This document shows positions 33,367 to 40,781 of a stretch of DNA of 40,781 nucleotides, piece after piece. The position numbers and the translations under genes were made by a program. The notes beneath the pieces were generated by a model that made no database searches, was not told where the DNA came from, and saw nothing but the letters and a program-made list of their open reading frames with translations. Source of the DNA: Nannocystis exedens (GTDB lineage: Bacteria > Myxococcota_A > Polyangia > Polyangiales > Polyangiaceae); NCBI GenBank assembly GCA_945861885.1, contig CAMAVR010000030.1:1-40781 (forward strand), read 5' to 3'. Positions within the stretch are counted from its first letter, which is position 1; every line of letters begins with the position of its first letter.

Positions 33367-34083
33367 ATGCCTTGGATCGCTGCAACACTACGTGGTTCTG
33401 ATGTCTTCGTCCGCGTTGAGGCGAGCGGAGAGTATCTCCTCGTGTCGGGGCGGGTTGAGGTTCGGTATTCGGGCAACAAAACGCGACCATATTTTGCGGG
33501 GCCACACAATTTGGTGCGCCAGGCAGGGGCTGCAATTCTTCCCGATGATGATTGCCCCCCCGCCGACAATCGCGGCGAATCGAAACCGGCGACAGCAGGA
33601 AGCAAAAAATCACCGCCCGCGCCCGGCAGCGAAAAATCGCCGAAAAAAGGGGGATGGATCGCGTACACCGATGGCGCATGCACCGGCAATCCCGGGCCGA
33701 GCGGCAGCGGCTTTATCGTGATCGGTCCCGACGGAGAAAAGCTCGAGGGGTACGACTACCTCGGCGAGGGAACAAACAATATCGCCGAATTAAACGGCAT
33801 TTTACGGGCGATTCAGCTCGTTCCAAACGATGCGCCGTCGGTCGTCGTCCACACCGACAGCAAGTACGCCATCGGCGTGCTCACGAAGCCTTGGAAGCCT
33901 AAGGTCAATAAAGAGTTGATCGAAGAAATTCGCCGGCTCATTGCGTCGCGGCGCGAGGTGCAGCTCGCCTACGTGCCAGGCCACAGCGGCATCCCCCTAA
34001 ACGAACGCGCCGACGAATTGGCGCGCGAAGCGGTGAGTCGGCGTAAATCGAAGATCCCGGCGAAGCATATCGATTCAAAGTAG
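33367..34083 (+). CDS. rnhA: Ribonuclease HI with extra N-terminal domain
   Basis: A 238-residue enzyme that cuts RNA in RNA-DNA hybrids. The RNase H fold occupies about residues 95-230, with all four catalytic acids visible: Asp102 in AYTDGACTGNPGP, Glu141 in NNIAELNGIL, Asp164 in VHTDSKYAIG and Asp216 in NERADELA. Residues 1 to about 60 (MPWIAATLRGSDVFVRVEAS onwards) form a small beta-rich domain that is not the eukaryotic hybrid-binding domain. A Lys/Pro/Ser linker joins the two. The ATG at 33367 follows GAGG closely and gives the natural MPW opening; an ATG at 33298 would add 23 residues and crowd the divergent gpmI start. It is followed by an SDR gene after 19 bases. Confidence 0.9.
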   Translation: MPWIAATLRGSDVFVRVEASGEYLLVSGRVEVRYSGNKTRPYFAGPHNLVRQAGAAILPDDDCPPADNRGESKPATAGSKKSPPAPGSEKSPKKGGWIAYTDGACTGNPGPSGSGFIVIGPDGEKLEGYDYLGEGTNNIAELNGILRAIQLVPNDAPSVVVHTDSKYAIGVLTKPWKPKVNKELIEEIRRLIASRREVQLAYVPGHSGIPLNERADELAREAVSRRKSKIPAKHIDSK

Positions 34084-34102
34084 AGAGCTGTCGGAGGTTT
34101 TG

Positions 34103-34900
34103 ATGCAGTCGGTATTTCGAGACGGAATTTTTAGCGATCGCGTCGCGATCGTGACGGGCGGCGGAAGCGGCATCGGGTATGAGATCGCGAAAGTTATCGG
34201 CGCCCTCGGAGCGCGCGTGGCAATTTGCGGGCGCAACGCCGAAAAGTTACATGTCGCGAAAGAGGCGCTCCGCGAGAGCGGAATCGATGTCCACGCTTCT
34301 GTGTGCGACATCCGCGACTACGAGCGAGTTGAGAAGTATTGCGACGAGGTTCACGCCGCTCTCGGGTCGGTCGACATTCTGGTCAACAATGCTGGTGGGC
34401 AGTTCCCGACAACCGCGGAGACGCTCTCACCGCGCGGGTGGGAAGCGGTGATTCGCAACAATTTAAACGGGACTTTTTTTATGACGCAGGTCGCGGCGAA
34501 AAAGTTTCTAATCCCGAATCGGCGCGGCAAGATCGTCAATATTATTGCCAATATTGCTCGAGGCTTCCCCGGCATGGTGCACACGGGTGCGGCGCGCGCC
34601 GGTGTCGATAATTTGACGAAAACGCTCGCAATTGAGTGGGCGCAATACGACATTCAAGTCAACGCGATAGCCCCCGGCATCATCGCGACGAGCGGGATCG
34701 ATCAATACCCACAAGAGTTCGTCGAGTTGTGTCGCAACCGTACGCCGGCGAAGAGGTTCGGCACCGCGCATGAAGTCGCACAGCTAGCCGCCTACCTCGC
34801 GAGCGGCGCGGCGTCGTTCGTCACCGGAGAGACATGGTACATCGACGGCGGTGCGCACTTGTGGGGCGATGCGTGGGCGATTGGCGACCCAGTGCGGTAG
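34103..34900 (+). CDS. SDR-family oxidoreductase, enoyl/dienoyl-CoA-reductase-like
   Basis: A 265-residue NAD(P)-binding short-chain dehydrogenase. TGGGSGIGYEIAKVIG is the cofactor loop, CGRNAEKL follows, and NNAGGQFPT is the structural motif. The catalytic YxxxK box is not conserved: the segment reads VHTGAARAGVDNLTKTLAIE, with Thr and Arg where Tyr and Lys stand in classical members. This departure, the GKIVNIIANI strand and the ending GETWYIDGGAHLWGD resemble the trans-2-enoyl-CoA/2,4-dienoyl-CoA reductase branch, pointing to acyl-CoA chemistry. GGAGG at 34093-34097 fixes the ATG at 34103 rather than TTG at 34100. It probably shares a transcript with rnhA. Confidence 0.87.
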   Translation: MQSVFRDGIFSDRVAIVTGGGSGIGYEIAKVIGALGARVAICGRNAEKLHVAKEALRESGIDVHASVCDIRDYERVEKYCDEVHAALGSVDILVNNAGGQFPTTAETLSPRGWEAVIRNNLNGTFFMTQVAAKKFLIPNRRGKIVNIIANIARGFPGMVHTGAARAGVDNLTKTLAIEWAQYDIQVNAIAPGIIATSGIDQYPQEFVELCRNRTPAKRFGTAHEVAQLAAYLASGAASFVTGETWYIDGGAHLWGDAWAIGDPVR

Positions 34901-35038
34901 TCTCGGACACTCACCGGCACCACCGCCTTTTTTGCGTTTTGCAGCAGAATTTCCAGTCACTTCACGTTGTGGCACGATGGGAAGGTAGCGCGAAGTTCGC
35001 TTTGAACTCGAGCGGTGCTGGCCGTCAATGGGGGGTGC

Positions 35039-37192
35039 ATGAAGTCTCTCTTTTTCGCAATCGTTTTGGCGTGCATGCTTGCGCTCGCCGCGTGCAAACC
35101 GTCCGCGCCGCCGACCGCAGCCGCGCCAAGCGACAATGCATTTCACATCGCAGTGATGCTCCAGTTTAGCGGAACTGGAGACCGGCATGTCCAGGACACG
35201 TTTCACTGGGCTGCCGACAATATCAATGCCGCCGGCGGGTCAACGGGTCGCAAGGTCGTGGTCGACTTGATCGACACCCAACAAATCGCAACGGTCGACC
35301 TAAAGGCGTACTCAGAGCGCTACGCCAAAAGCATAAATTTCGCCGCCGCGATCGGGCCACAAATTTCGTCGGAGGCGACAACGGTCATCCCGCCGTTTAT
35401 TGACGCCAAAAGGCCGATTGTCACGCCGTACGCAGCAGCATCGTCGCTTACCTCGCAATTTGGCGGAAAAAAGTATTTTTGGCGAACCGTGTTGCCGGTC
35501 ACCGCCGAGATGAAATTCCTCCTTCGCTGGCTCAAAAAGAACAACCTGAACAACGTCGGCCTCGTGACAACGGACGACGCTTTCGGAGCGAGCTGGTTCG
35601 ACTACTTCGGATTTACGGCGACCGAAATAGGGCTCACGGTCAAAGGGCTCGAAAGGCAATTCAAGCTTGTAAAAAACCCCGACGTCGACTGCACCACAGC
35701 GGTTGAGACGGTGCTCAAGGAGAACCCCGCCGTCGTGATTTTGGCGTTTCCGGTCGTCGCTGACCTCGTATGCGCGATCAAGCACGTTCGTGCGAAGGCG
35801 CCGACGATAAAAATTCTTATCGCCGATACGCTTACCCAGGCAGTCATTGACGAAGTTGGTTACGAGCAGATGTCGGGGATTGTGACCGACCGAGGGATGT
35901 CGCCAAATAATGGTTTTGACGAGGCATATTTAGCCAAATTCAACAAGCCGAACGATGCGGCAGGGCAGGCGTATGACGCGGTTCTCTTGATCGCGCTCGG
36001 CCTTCAACGTTCGAAGGGGGTCGGCGGAGAGGCGCTCGCAAATGCGATGCACGACATCGTGCAGACGCGCGGCGGAGAAAAGACATCGTGGGACGTTGCC
36101 GGGATCGCGAGGGCGTTTAAGTTGATCGAGGAGGGGACGCTCCCCGATATTGGAGGGGCGACCGGAAGTCTGAAGTACGACCCAAAAATCGACACCGACC
36201 CGCTCGAAGAGTCGGTCACTATTAGCGAGTTTGTGAGCGAGTCCGCAGATGCCGGCAGCTGGAAGCCAGGCGATGTCATGTCGAATTTGGGCGCTAGCGG
36301 AACGAACGCATCGTCGGCCGCGCTTCAGTTTGCAACCCTCGCCAAAACGGCGCTTCTACGTTCAGGGAAATCGAGCGTCGAGTTCACACCAGCAACGCGA
36401 ACCGGCCTGAAAGTGCTTCTTGTCCAAACATCGACCGAGTTTGAAAACTATCGGCATCAGTCTGACGTGCTGCAAATGTATCGAATCCTTTTGGCGCAGG
36501 GAGTCGATCCGAAGGACATCATTCTCGTCTTGTCCGACGACGTTGTGAAGGACCCGAGATCGGAGGGGAAAGTCACGCAGACGCCTGACGGCCCCGACCT
36601 CTACAAAGGTGCTAAAATCAACTACGAGCTCCACAATCTCAAGCCGCAAAACTTGGTCGATATTCTTTCGGGGACGGAGACTCAAGTCACGCCGACGGTG
36701 CTCCACACGACCGCGACCGACAATATTTTCGTCTTTTTTTCGGGTCACGGAGGTCGTAGCGGGGTTTACATGGGCGCCGCTGATGCCAAAGATCCGGGGA
36801 GTAACTATCTGACTCCAGAACTGCTAAAAGTAGGGCTCGACGGGATGAGAAAGGCGGATAAATTCCGTCTCGCTCTTTTTATCGTCGAAGCTTGCGAGAG
36901 TGGCGTGCTTCTTGAAGGGGTAACGGCAACTGGGACGATTATCATTACAGCGGCGAGCGATATCGAACAGTCGTTTTCAGCGAGTTGGAACCCCGTGGGG
37001 CAGTTTTGGCACGCCGATACCGCCTCGATGGCGTTCTTCCAGCTCATCAATACTCCGCCTGGCCTCGATCGGTCGATCGCTGCTTTTTGGGGCACCGCGT
37101 ACGATCAGGTTACCAATTCGCACGTGCAAATTGCCAACAACTCAGGGACCGACATCAACACGACGACAATGCGCGAGTTCCTCAGTCCTTAG
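35039..37192 (+). CDS. Lipoprotein: ABC-type ligand-binding domain fused to legumain-like (C13) protease
   Basis: A 717-residue secreted lipoprotein with lipobox LAAC near residue 18. Residues about 35-410 look like a type-1 periplasmic binding protein (LivJ class): FHIAVMLQFSGTGDRHVQDT, INAAGGSTGRKVVVDLIDTQ, FWRTVLPVTAEMKFLLRWLK and VGLVTTDDAFGAS. Residues about 455-717 match the C13 legumain/GPI8 clan-CD protease fold: the hallmark NYRHQSDVLQMYRIL (residues 470-484), PDGPDLYKGAKINYE, then His570 in VFFSGHGG and Cys619 in FIVEACESG. The His-Gly and Glu-Ala-Cys pairs are the catalytic signatures. The ATG at 35039 gives the lipoprotein signal; GTG at 35015 is unlikely. No ABC permease or ATPase gene adjoins, so transport is doubtful. 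Confidence 0.88.
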   Translation: MKSLFFAIVLACMLALAACKPSAPPTAAAPSDNAFHIAVMLQFSGTGDRHVQDTFHWAADNINAAGGSTGRKVVVDLIDTQQIATVDLKAYSERYAKSINFAAAIGPQISSEATTVIPPFIDAKRPIVTPYAAASSLTSQFGGKKYFWRTVLPVTAEMKFLLRWLKKNNLNNVGLVTTDDAFGASWFDYFGFTATEIGLTVKGLERQFKLVKNPDVDCTTAVETVLKENPAVVILAFPVVADLVCAIKHVRAKAPTIKILIADTLTQAVIDEVGYEQMSGIVTDRGMSPNNGFDEAYLAKFNKPNDAAGQAYDAVLLIALGLQRSKGVGGEALANAMHDIVQTRGGEKTSWDVAGIARAFKLIEEGTLPDIGGATGSLKYDPKIDTDPLEESVTISEFVSESADAGSWKPGDVMSNLGASGTNASSAALQFATLAKTALLRSGKSSVEFTPATRTGLKVLLVQTSTEFENYRHQSDVLQMYRILLAQGVDPKDIILVLSDDVVKDPRSEGKVTQTPDGPDLYKGAKINYELHNLKPQNLVDILSGTETQVTPTVLHTTATDNIFVFFSGHGGRSGVYMGAADAKDPGSNYLTPELLKVGLDGMRKADKFRLALFIVEACESGVLLEGVTATGTIIITAASDIEQSFSASWNPVGQFWHADTASMAFFQLINTPPGLDRSIAAFWGTAYDQVTNSHVQIANNSGTDINTTTMREFLSP

Positions 37193-37216
37193 TGTTAGTC
37201 CGAGGGCGCGTCTGAC

Positions 37217-38047
37217 ATGAAAGTGTGCGCCCTGGCGGTTGGTGGGCTTGACCCGAGCGGCGGCGCCGGTGTGATTGCCGACGCGCGCGCATTTGAAATC
37301 GCCGGCGCGTTTCCGTGCGCTATCGCGGCCACGCTCACTGTGCAATCAACACTCCGTCTTGTTGCATCGCTTCCGGTTTCGCCTGAGACAGTGCGCGCCC
37401 AGCTCGATGAAATTGCGGCGCATCAGAACGTGATGGCGGTAAAAATCGGAGCGCTAGGAAGCGCCGAAAACGTGGGGCTTTTGGCCGATTTTTTGAGCAA
37501 ATTGCGATTGCTGCCGATTGTGATCGACCCGGTTTTTTTGCCGACGCACGGAGAAGGGCGTCTGCTCGCCGCGGACGGTGTCGCGCAAGTTCGAGAACAG
37601 CTCGTGCCGCGTGCGACGCTCGTGACGGCCAATGCTAGCGAGGCCGAAGAGCTGACCGGTCGTCGTGTGCGATCGCTCTCGGAAGCGCGCGAGGCGGCGC
37701 GCGCCCTCGTCGCGTTAGGGGCGTACGCGGCGCTCGTCAAAGGGGGGCACTTGGAGGAGCGCGATGCGGTCGACTGTTTGGCGATCGGCGACGATTGCAT
37801 CGACCTGCGCGAGTCGCGGCTAGACATCGGCGACGTTCACGGAACCGGCTGCACGCTCGCGGCCCTAATCACCGGGCGCCTAGCAGTCGTGCGCTTCGCA
37901 GAGGAAAATGATGCAGCCAGACGGCACAGCGCACTTCAAGAAGCGGTGCAGTGGGGAAGAAGCATGCACCGCGCAATGCTGCAAGAGGCAGTCCGCATCG
38001 GCAAAGGCGCATCGGTAATGCCAGCACCGCGACCGCCCCGAAAGTAG
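37217..38047 (+). CDS. thiD: Hydroxymethylpyrimidine/phosphomethylpyrimidine kinase
   Basis: A 276-residue ribokinase-fold enzyme phosphorylating HMP and HMP-P for thiamine synthesis. AVGGLDPSGGAGVIADARAF is the family start, VIDPVF and TLVTANASEAEELTG follow, ALVKGGH is typical, and the anion-hole/catalytic motif is VHGTGCTLAALI. The length is normal, with a C-terminal helix. There are no other thiamine genes nearby. It lies 24 bases after the C13 fusion gene, so it may be read from the same transcript, but the functions look unrelated. Confidence 0.93.
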   Translation: MKVCALAVGGLDPSGGAGVIADARAFEIAGAFPCAIAATLTVQSTLRLVASLPVSPETVRAQLDEIAAHQNVMAVKIGALGSAENVGLLADFLSKLRLLPIVIDPVFLPTHGEGRLLAADGVAQVREQLVPRATLVTANASEAEELTGRRVRSLSEAREAARALVALGAYAALVKGGHLEERDAVDCLAIGDDCIDLRESRLDIGDVHGTGCTLAALITGRLAVVRFAEENDAARRHSALQEAVQWGRSMHRAMLQEAVRIGKGASVMPAPRPPRK

Positions 38048-38094
38048 TGTCACTTTGTTGGCCATTATAGGGTAAGTATGGGACCGCAAAAGCG

Positions 38095-40602
38095 ATGAGT
38101 ACACGCAGCGAGCCGGGAATTGCGGCGCTTCGAAGGATGGCGGAACACCTCGCCGCGAGCCGTCACGAGCGAGCTACAACCGGGCATCTGCTCGTAGCAA
38201 TCGCCGCAACACCGGGGATTGCAGCCGATTTGCTGATCGAACGGCGCCTCGACCGCGAAGTTCTTTTGAAAGCGGCAAGAGTCGGTCACGACGACGCGAA
38301 AGATGCAATCGATCGCGCAGCCCAGCGCGCGGCCGAATTCGCGGCGCGGTCGGCGTCGGGGCTCGGACCGATTCATCTTCTGTTCGCGTTGTGCCAAGAG
38401 CGATCGAGCGCGGCCTACCGCACGATCGAGCAGTGCGGCGCCGACGTCGGAAAGTTGCGGACGGCGGCGATGCAGATCGCGATGGGAGTTGTAGGGCGTC
38501 GGGCGACCGAGCTGCCAAAGAGGTCGTCGCCAGGTGCCGCCGCCGAAGCGACAGGGAGAGGGGGCCCGGCGCGGTCGCTTTCGAACGCCCCAGTTAGGCG
38601 CACACCGCCAATGGAGCAGCGCCCATCGCCAACGATCGCGCCGACAACGATCGTGAACAGGCCTTCGCCATCGGCCCCTCCGCCGCAAGTGCTCAAAAAA
38701 AGGCTACGAACGGAGCCGCCGTCGCGGCAGGTTGCGCCAAAGCAGGCCGCGAAGCGCGCCTCACGCTTCGATCTCGATCCAAAAACGACGCCGCTGCTCT
38801 GCCAAATTGGGCGCAATCTCTCACTCGCTGCCGAGCGAGGCGAGCTCGACGCCGTAGTCGGGCGCGAAGCCGAAATTGAGCGGACGCTTGATGTTCTCGC
38901 GAAACGTCAGGCAAATAGTCCATGCCTAATCGGTGCGGCCGGCATCGGGAAAACTAGCGTTGTGCGCGGCGTAGCGCTTCGGATCGCCTCAGGTTCGGTG
39001 CATGCTGCGTCGGTCGAAGAGAGCATTATCGTCGAAATCGAATGCGCGCTTCTCCTCGCCGGCACCGGAGCACGCGGCGCGCTCGCCGAAAAGCTCGCGC
39101 AGCTGCGCGCCGAAGTCGAGCGGACAAACGGGCGAGCCATCCTCTTTTTTGATGAGATTTACGCACTCTTTAGTGCCGATGCGGGCGACGAGGCGGCAAG
39201 CGAGATCAAGCAAGCGCTTGCCAAAGGCGAGATGTGCTGCCTCGGCACGTCGACGATCGAAGAATACAAGCGGTTTATTTTGAGCGATCCAGGGCTCGCG
39301 CGCCGTTTCACGCCGATCGAAATCGAAGAGCTGTCGCCAGCCGATGCGCTCGCCGCGCTCGGAAAAATCGCGCCGGCATTCGAAAAGCACCATCGCACCA
39401 AGTATTTGCCCGAGGCGATCGAAGCGAGCGTCGAGTGGTCAATTCGGTATCTGCCTGAAAAATCGCTCCCAGACAAAGCGATCGGCGTGCTCGATTTGGC
39501 CGGCGCGCGCGCTCGACGAAGGCGTATCGGTGAGGTCGATTCAGAGCAGATTGCCGATGTGATGGCAGATCTAGCGGGCGTTCCAAAAGAGCGGCTTCTC
39601 GAGACCGACGGCGACCGGATGCTCCGTCTCGAAGAGTTGATGGCAGAGCGTATCGTCGGTCACAAAGCGTCGATTGCGCGCATCGCCGCGGTGCTCAAAC
39701 GCAACGCATCGGGCTTTCGTTCAACGCGCCCGATAGGGTCGTTCTTGCTCCTCGGGCCAACGGGAGTAGGGAAGACAGAGACCGCAAAAGCGATCGCGCA
39801 GTGTCTGTTTCATTCGCCGCACGCGATGACTCGGCTCGACCTTTCTGAGTACGCCGAGTCGCACGCGATCGCGCGGCTGGTCGGGTCGCCGCCCGGCTAC
39901 GTAGGTCACGATGCGGGGGGGCAGCTAACCGAAGCGGTGCGCAAGCGGCCGTACCAAGTGATTCTGCTCGACGAGATCGAAAAGGCGCATCGCGACGTTT
40001 TAGAGGCTTTTTTGCAGGTATTTGATGAAGGGCGCCTTACCGATGGGCGAGGGCGCACGGTCGATTTTTCAAACACAGTGATCGTGCTCACATCAAACCT
40101 CGGCGCGGCCGCACTGAATCAGTCGCGCTCGAGCGAACGAATCGGCTTTAATTCCGTCGAAGGGGCGCGCGAGAGCAAAGAGACGGAGCGCGTGATCAAC
40201 GCCGCACGCGCAGCGCTCCCACCCGAGCTCTACAATCGATTCGACGAAGTGCTCGTCTACGCATCGCTTTCACGCGCCGACGTAGCCGCGATCGCGAAGC
40301 GACTTCTCCGCGCGCTGCACGATGAAGTCGCCGCGTCACGCGGTGTTCGCGTCGAGTTTAGCAGCCAGGTGATCGACATCATTCTCGACTCCGGCGGCTT
40401 CGACCCAGATTTTGGCGCCCGCCCAGTCAGGCGGACAATTTCGCGACTGATCGAAACGCCAATCGCCGAGATGATTTTGCGCGGTCAGTTGAAGAGAGGC
40501 AACGTCGCAAAAGTCGGCGTAACCGACGGAGCGATCACCATCACAGCAAGCGAAGGGCGCCTGCGCTCAAAAGCGCAACCGCAATCAACCGCGCGAAGAT
40601 AG
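38095..40602 (+). CDS. Clp-family double AAA+ ATPase (ClpA/ClpC-like)
   Basis: An 835-residue Hsp100 unfoldase. Residues 1 to about 145 form the Clp N-terminal repeat domain, and about 145-230 a Pro/Arg-rich linker. The first AAA+ module has Walker A GAAGIGKTS (Lys286), Walker B ILFFDEI and LARRF. The second has GPTGVGKTE (Lys560), VILLDEIEKAH, the GYVG pore loop and a sensor region. IGF at 683-685, in SSERIGFNSVEG, sits where ClpA/ClpC carry their ClpP-docking loop, so it probably feeds ClpP rather than acting as ClpB. There is no coiled-coil middle domain of ClpB length. The first pore loop reads AGTGARG in place of AGTKYRG, lacking the aromatic. No clpS or clpP is adjacent. Confidence 0.9.
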   Translation: MSTRSEPGIAALRRMAEHLAASRHERATTGHLLVAIAATPGIAADLLIERRLDREVLLKAARVGHDDAKDAIDRAAQRAAEFAARSASGLGPIHLLFALCQERSSAAYRTIEQCGADVGKLRTAAMQIAMGVVGRRATELPKRSSPGAAAEATGRGGPARSLSNAPVRRTPPMEQRPSPTIAPTTIVNRPSPSAPPPQVLKKRLRTEPPSRQVAPKQAAKRASRFDLDPKTTPLLCQIGRNLSLAAERGELDAVVGREAEIERTLDVLAKRQANSPCLIGAAGIGKTSVVRGVALRIASGSVHAASVEESIIVEIECALLLAGTGARGALAEKLAQLRAEVERTNGRAILFFDEIYALFSADAGDEAASEIKQALAKGEMCCLGTSTIEEYKRFILSDPGLARRFTPIEIEELSPADALAALGKIAPAFEKHHRTKYLPEAIEASVEWSIRYLPEKSLPDKAIGVLDLAGARARRRRIGEVDSEQIADVMADLAGVPKERLLETDGDRMLRLEELMAERIVGHKASIARIAAVLKRNASGFRSTRPIGSFLLLGPTGVGKTETAKAIAQCLFHSPHAMTRLDLSEYAESHAIARLVGSPPGYVGHDAGGQLTEAVRKRPYQVILLDEIEKAHRDVLEAFLQVFDEGRLTDGRGRTVDFSNTVIVLTSNLGAAALNQSRSSERIGFNSVEGARESKETERVINAARAALPPELYNRFDEVLVYASLSRADVAAIAKRLLRALHDEVAASRGVRVEFSSQVIDIILDSGGFDPDFGARPVRRTISRLIETPIAEMILRGQLKRGNVAKVGVTDGAITITASEGRLRSKAQPQSTARR

Positions 40603-40620
40603 AGTTATCCTGCACGCGCT

Positions 40621-40781
40621 CCCCTCACCCCCCGCGACAGAAGCGTCGGCCGCGTCCCCTCACCCCCCGCGACAGAAGCGGCGGCCGCGTCCCCTCACCC
40701 CCCGCGATAGAAGCGGCGGCCGCGTCCCCTCACCCCCCGCGATAGAAGCGGTGCGCACTCCCCCTCTCCCATAGGGAGAGG
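40621..40781. repeat. Tandemly amplified palindromic repeat element, cut by window end
   Basis: Four copies of a 35-base unit begin at 40621, 40656, 40691 and 40726 (CCCCTCACCCCCCGCGACAG at each start, with C/T variation). They are followed by an inner palindrome CCTCTCCC/GGGAGAGG (40763-40770 and 40774-40781). It is the same family as the elements at 141-265 and 31163-31295, here with its left arm multiplied. The right arm lies beyond the window. It follows the Clp gene by 18 bases and may stop its transcription. Confidence 0.85.

Noticed and set aside
33281..33679. N-terminal extension of GpmI to 33679
   Set aside because: The extension is antisense to RNase H and precedes the normal family start at 33280.
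34970..34990. TGGCAC as a sigma54 promoter before the C13 fusion gene
   Set aside because: The matching -12 GC element is missing at the required spacing.
40621..40760. 35-base-period repeats as a CRISPR array
   Set aside because: The units are directly contiguous with no variable spacers, and they match the dispersed palindromic element family.

Overview
The window reads as chromosomal DNA from a GC-rich Gram-negative bacterium. Three bactofilins in tandem, a TamB/Omp85 pair, an outer-membrane-type SppA, a eukaryotic-like Ser/Thr kinase, a PP2C phosphatase and large secreted lipoprotein proteases together suggest Myxococcota or a related former deltaproteobacterial lineage. This placement is inferred from gene content only; there is no rRNA to confirm it. 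Coding density is very high, and many neighbouring genes overlap by the 4-base ATGA.

Layout. (1) 1-265: a compound palindromic repeat, flanked by a 9-base direct repeat, abuts the pyrE stop. (2) 262-3430, minus strand: a conserved-looking hypothetical membrane-anchored protein, three bactofilins and pyrE, probably one transcription unit. (3) 3454-12822, plus: a GT39-type glycosyltransferase, TamB and an Omp85/BamA-TamA-type barrel with an unusual Cys/Pro-rich insert. (4) 12945-14843: rplM, rpsI and a SurA-like chaperone/PPIase. (5) 14847-16440, minus: a COG3825-type VWA protein and a small YXWGXW lipoprotein. (6) 16531-20293, plus: a UDPGP-type nucleotidyltransferase and SppA fused to an N-terminal outer-membrane-like domain. 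(7) tRNA-Gln(UUG), immediately abutted by a lower-GC PP2C phosphatase. (8) 21485-27877: arginine operon argC-argJ-argG-argH-argF, in which ArgJ carries a C-terminal, internally deleted acetylglutamate-kinase-like domain. (9) 27874-33280, minus: a papain-like lipoprotein, a YqeY protein, a hypothetical, a Ser/Thr kinase carrying an in-frame copy of the repeat element, and gpmI. (10) 33367-40602, plus: RNase H with an extra N-terminal domain, a TER/DECR-like SDR, a lipoprotein fusing an ABC-type ligand-binding domain to a legumain-like (C13) protease, thiD and a Clp-type double AAA+ ATPase. (11) 40621-40781: a tandemly amplified copy of the repeat element, cut by the window end.

The strongest candidates for undescribed biology are the periplasmic-binding-protein/legumain fusion (35039-37192) and the ArgJ fusion to a remnant acetylglutamate kinase that keeps the arginine-sensing parts and loses the catalytic ones (22519-24252). 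A third is the palindromic element family, seen here in three states: inserted at a gene end, in frame inside a kinase, and tandemly amplified. The envelope theme (bactofilins, TamB, Omp85, SurA, SppA, secreted proteases) runs through most of the window, interrupted by housekeeping genes.
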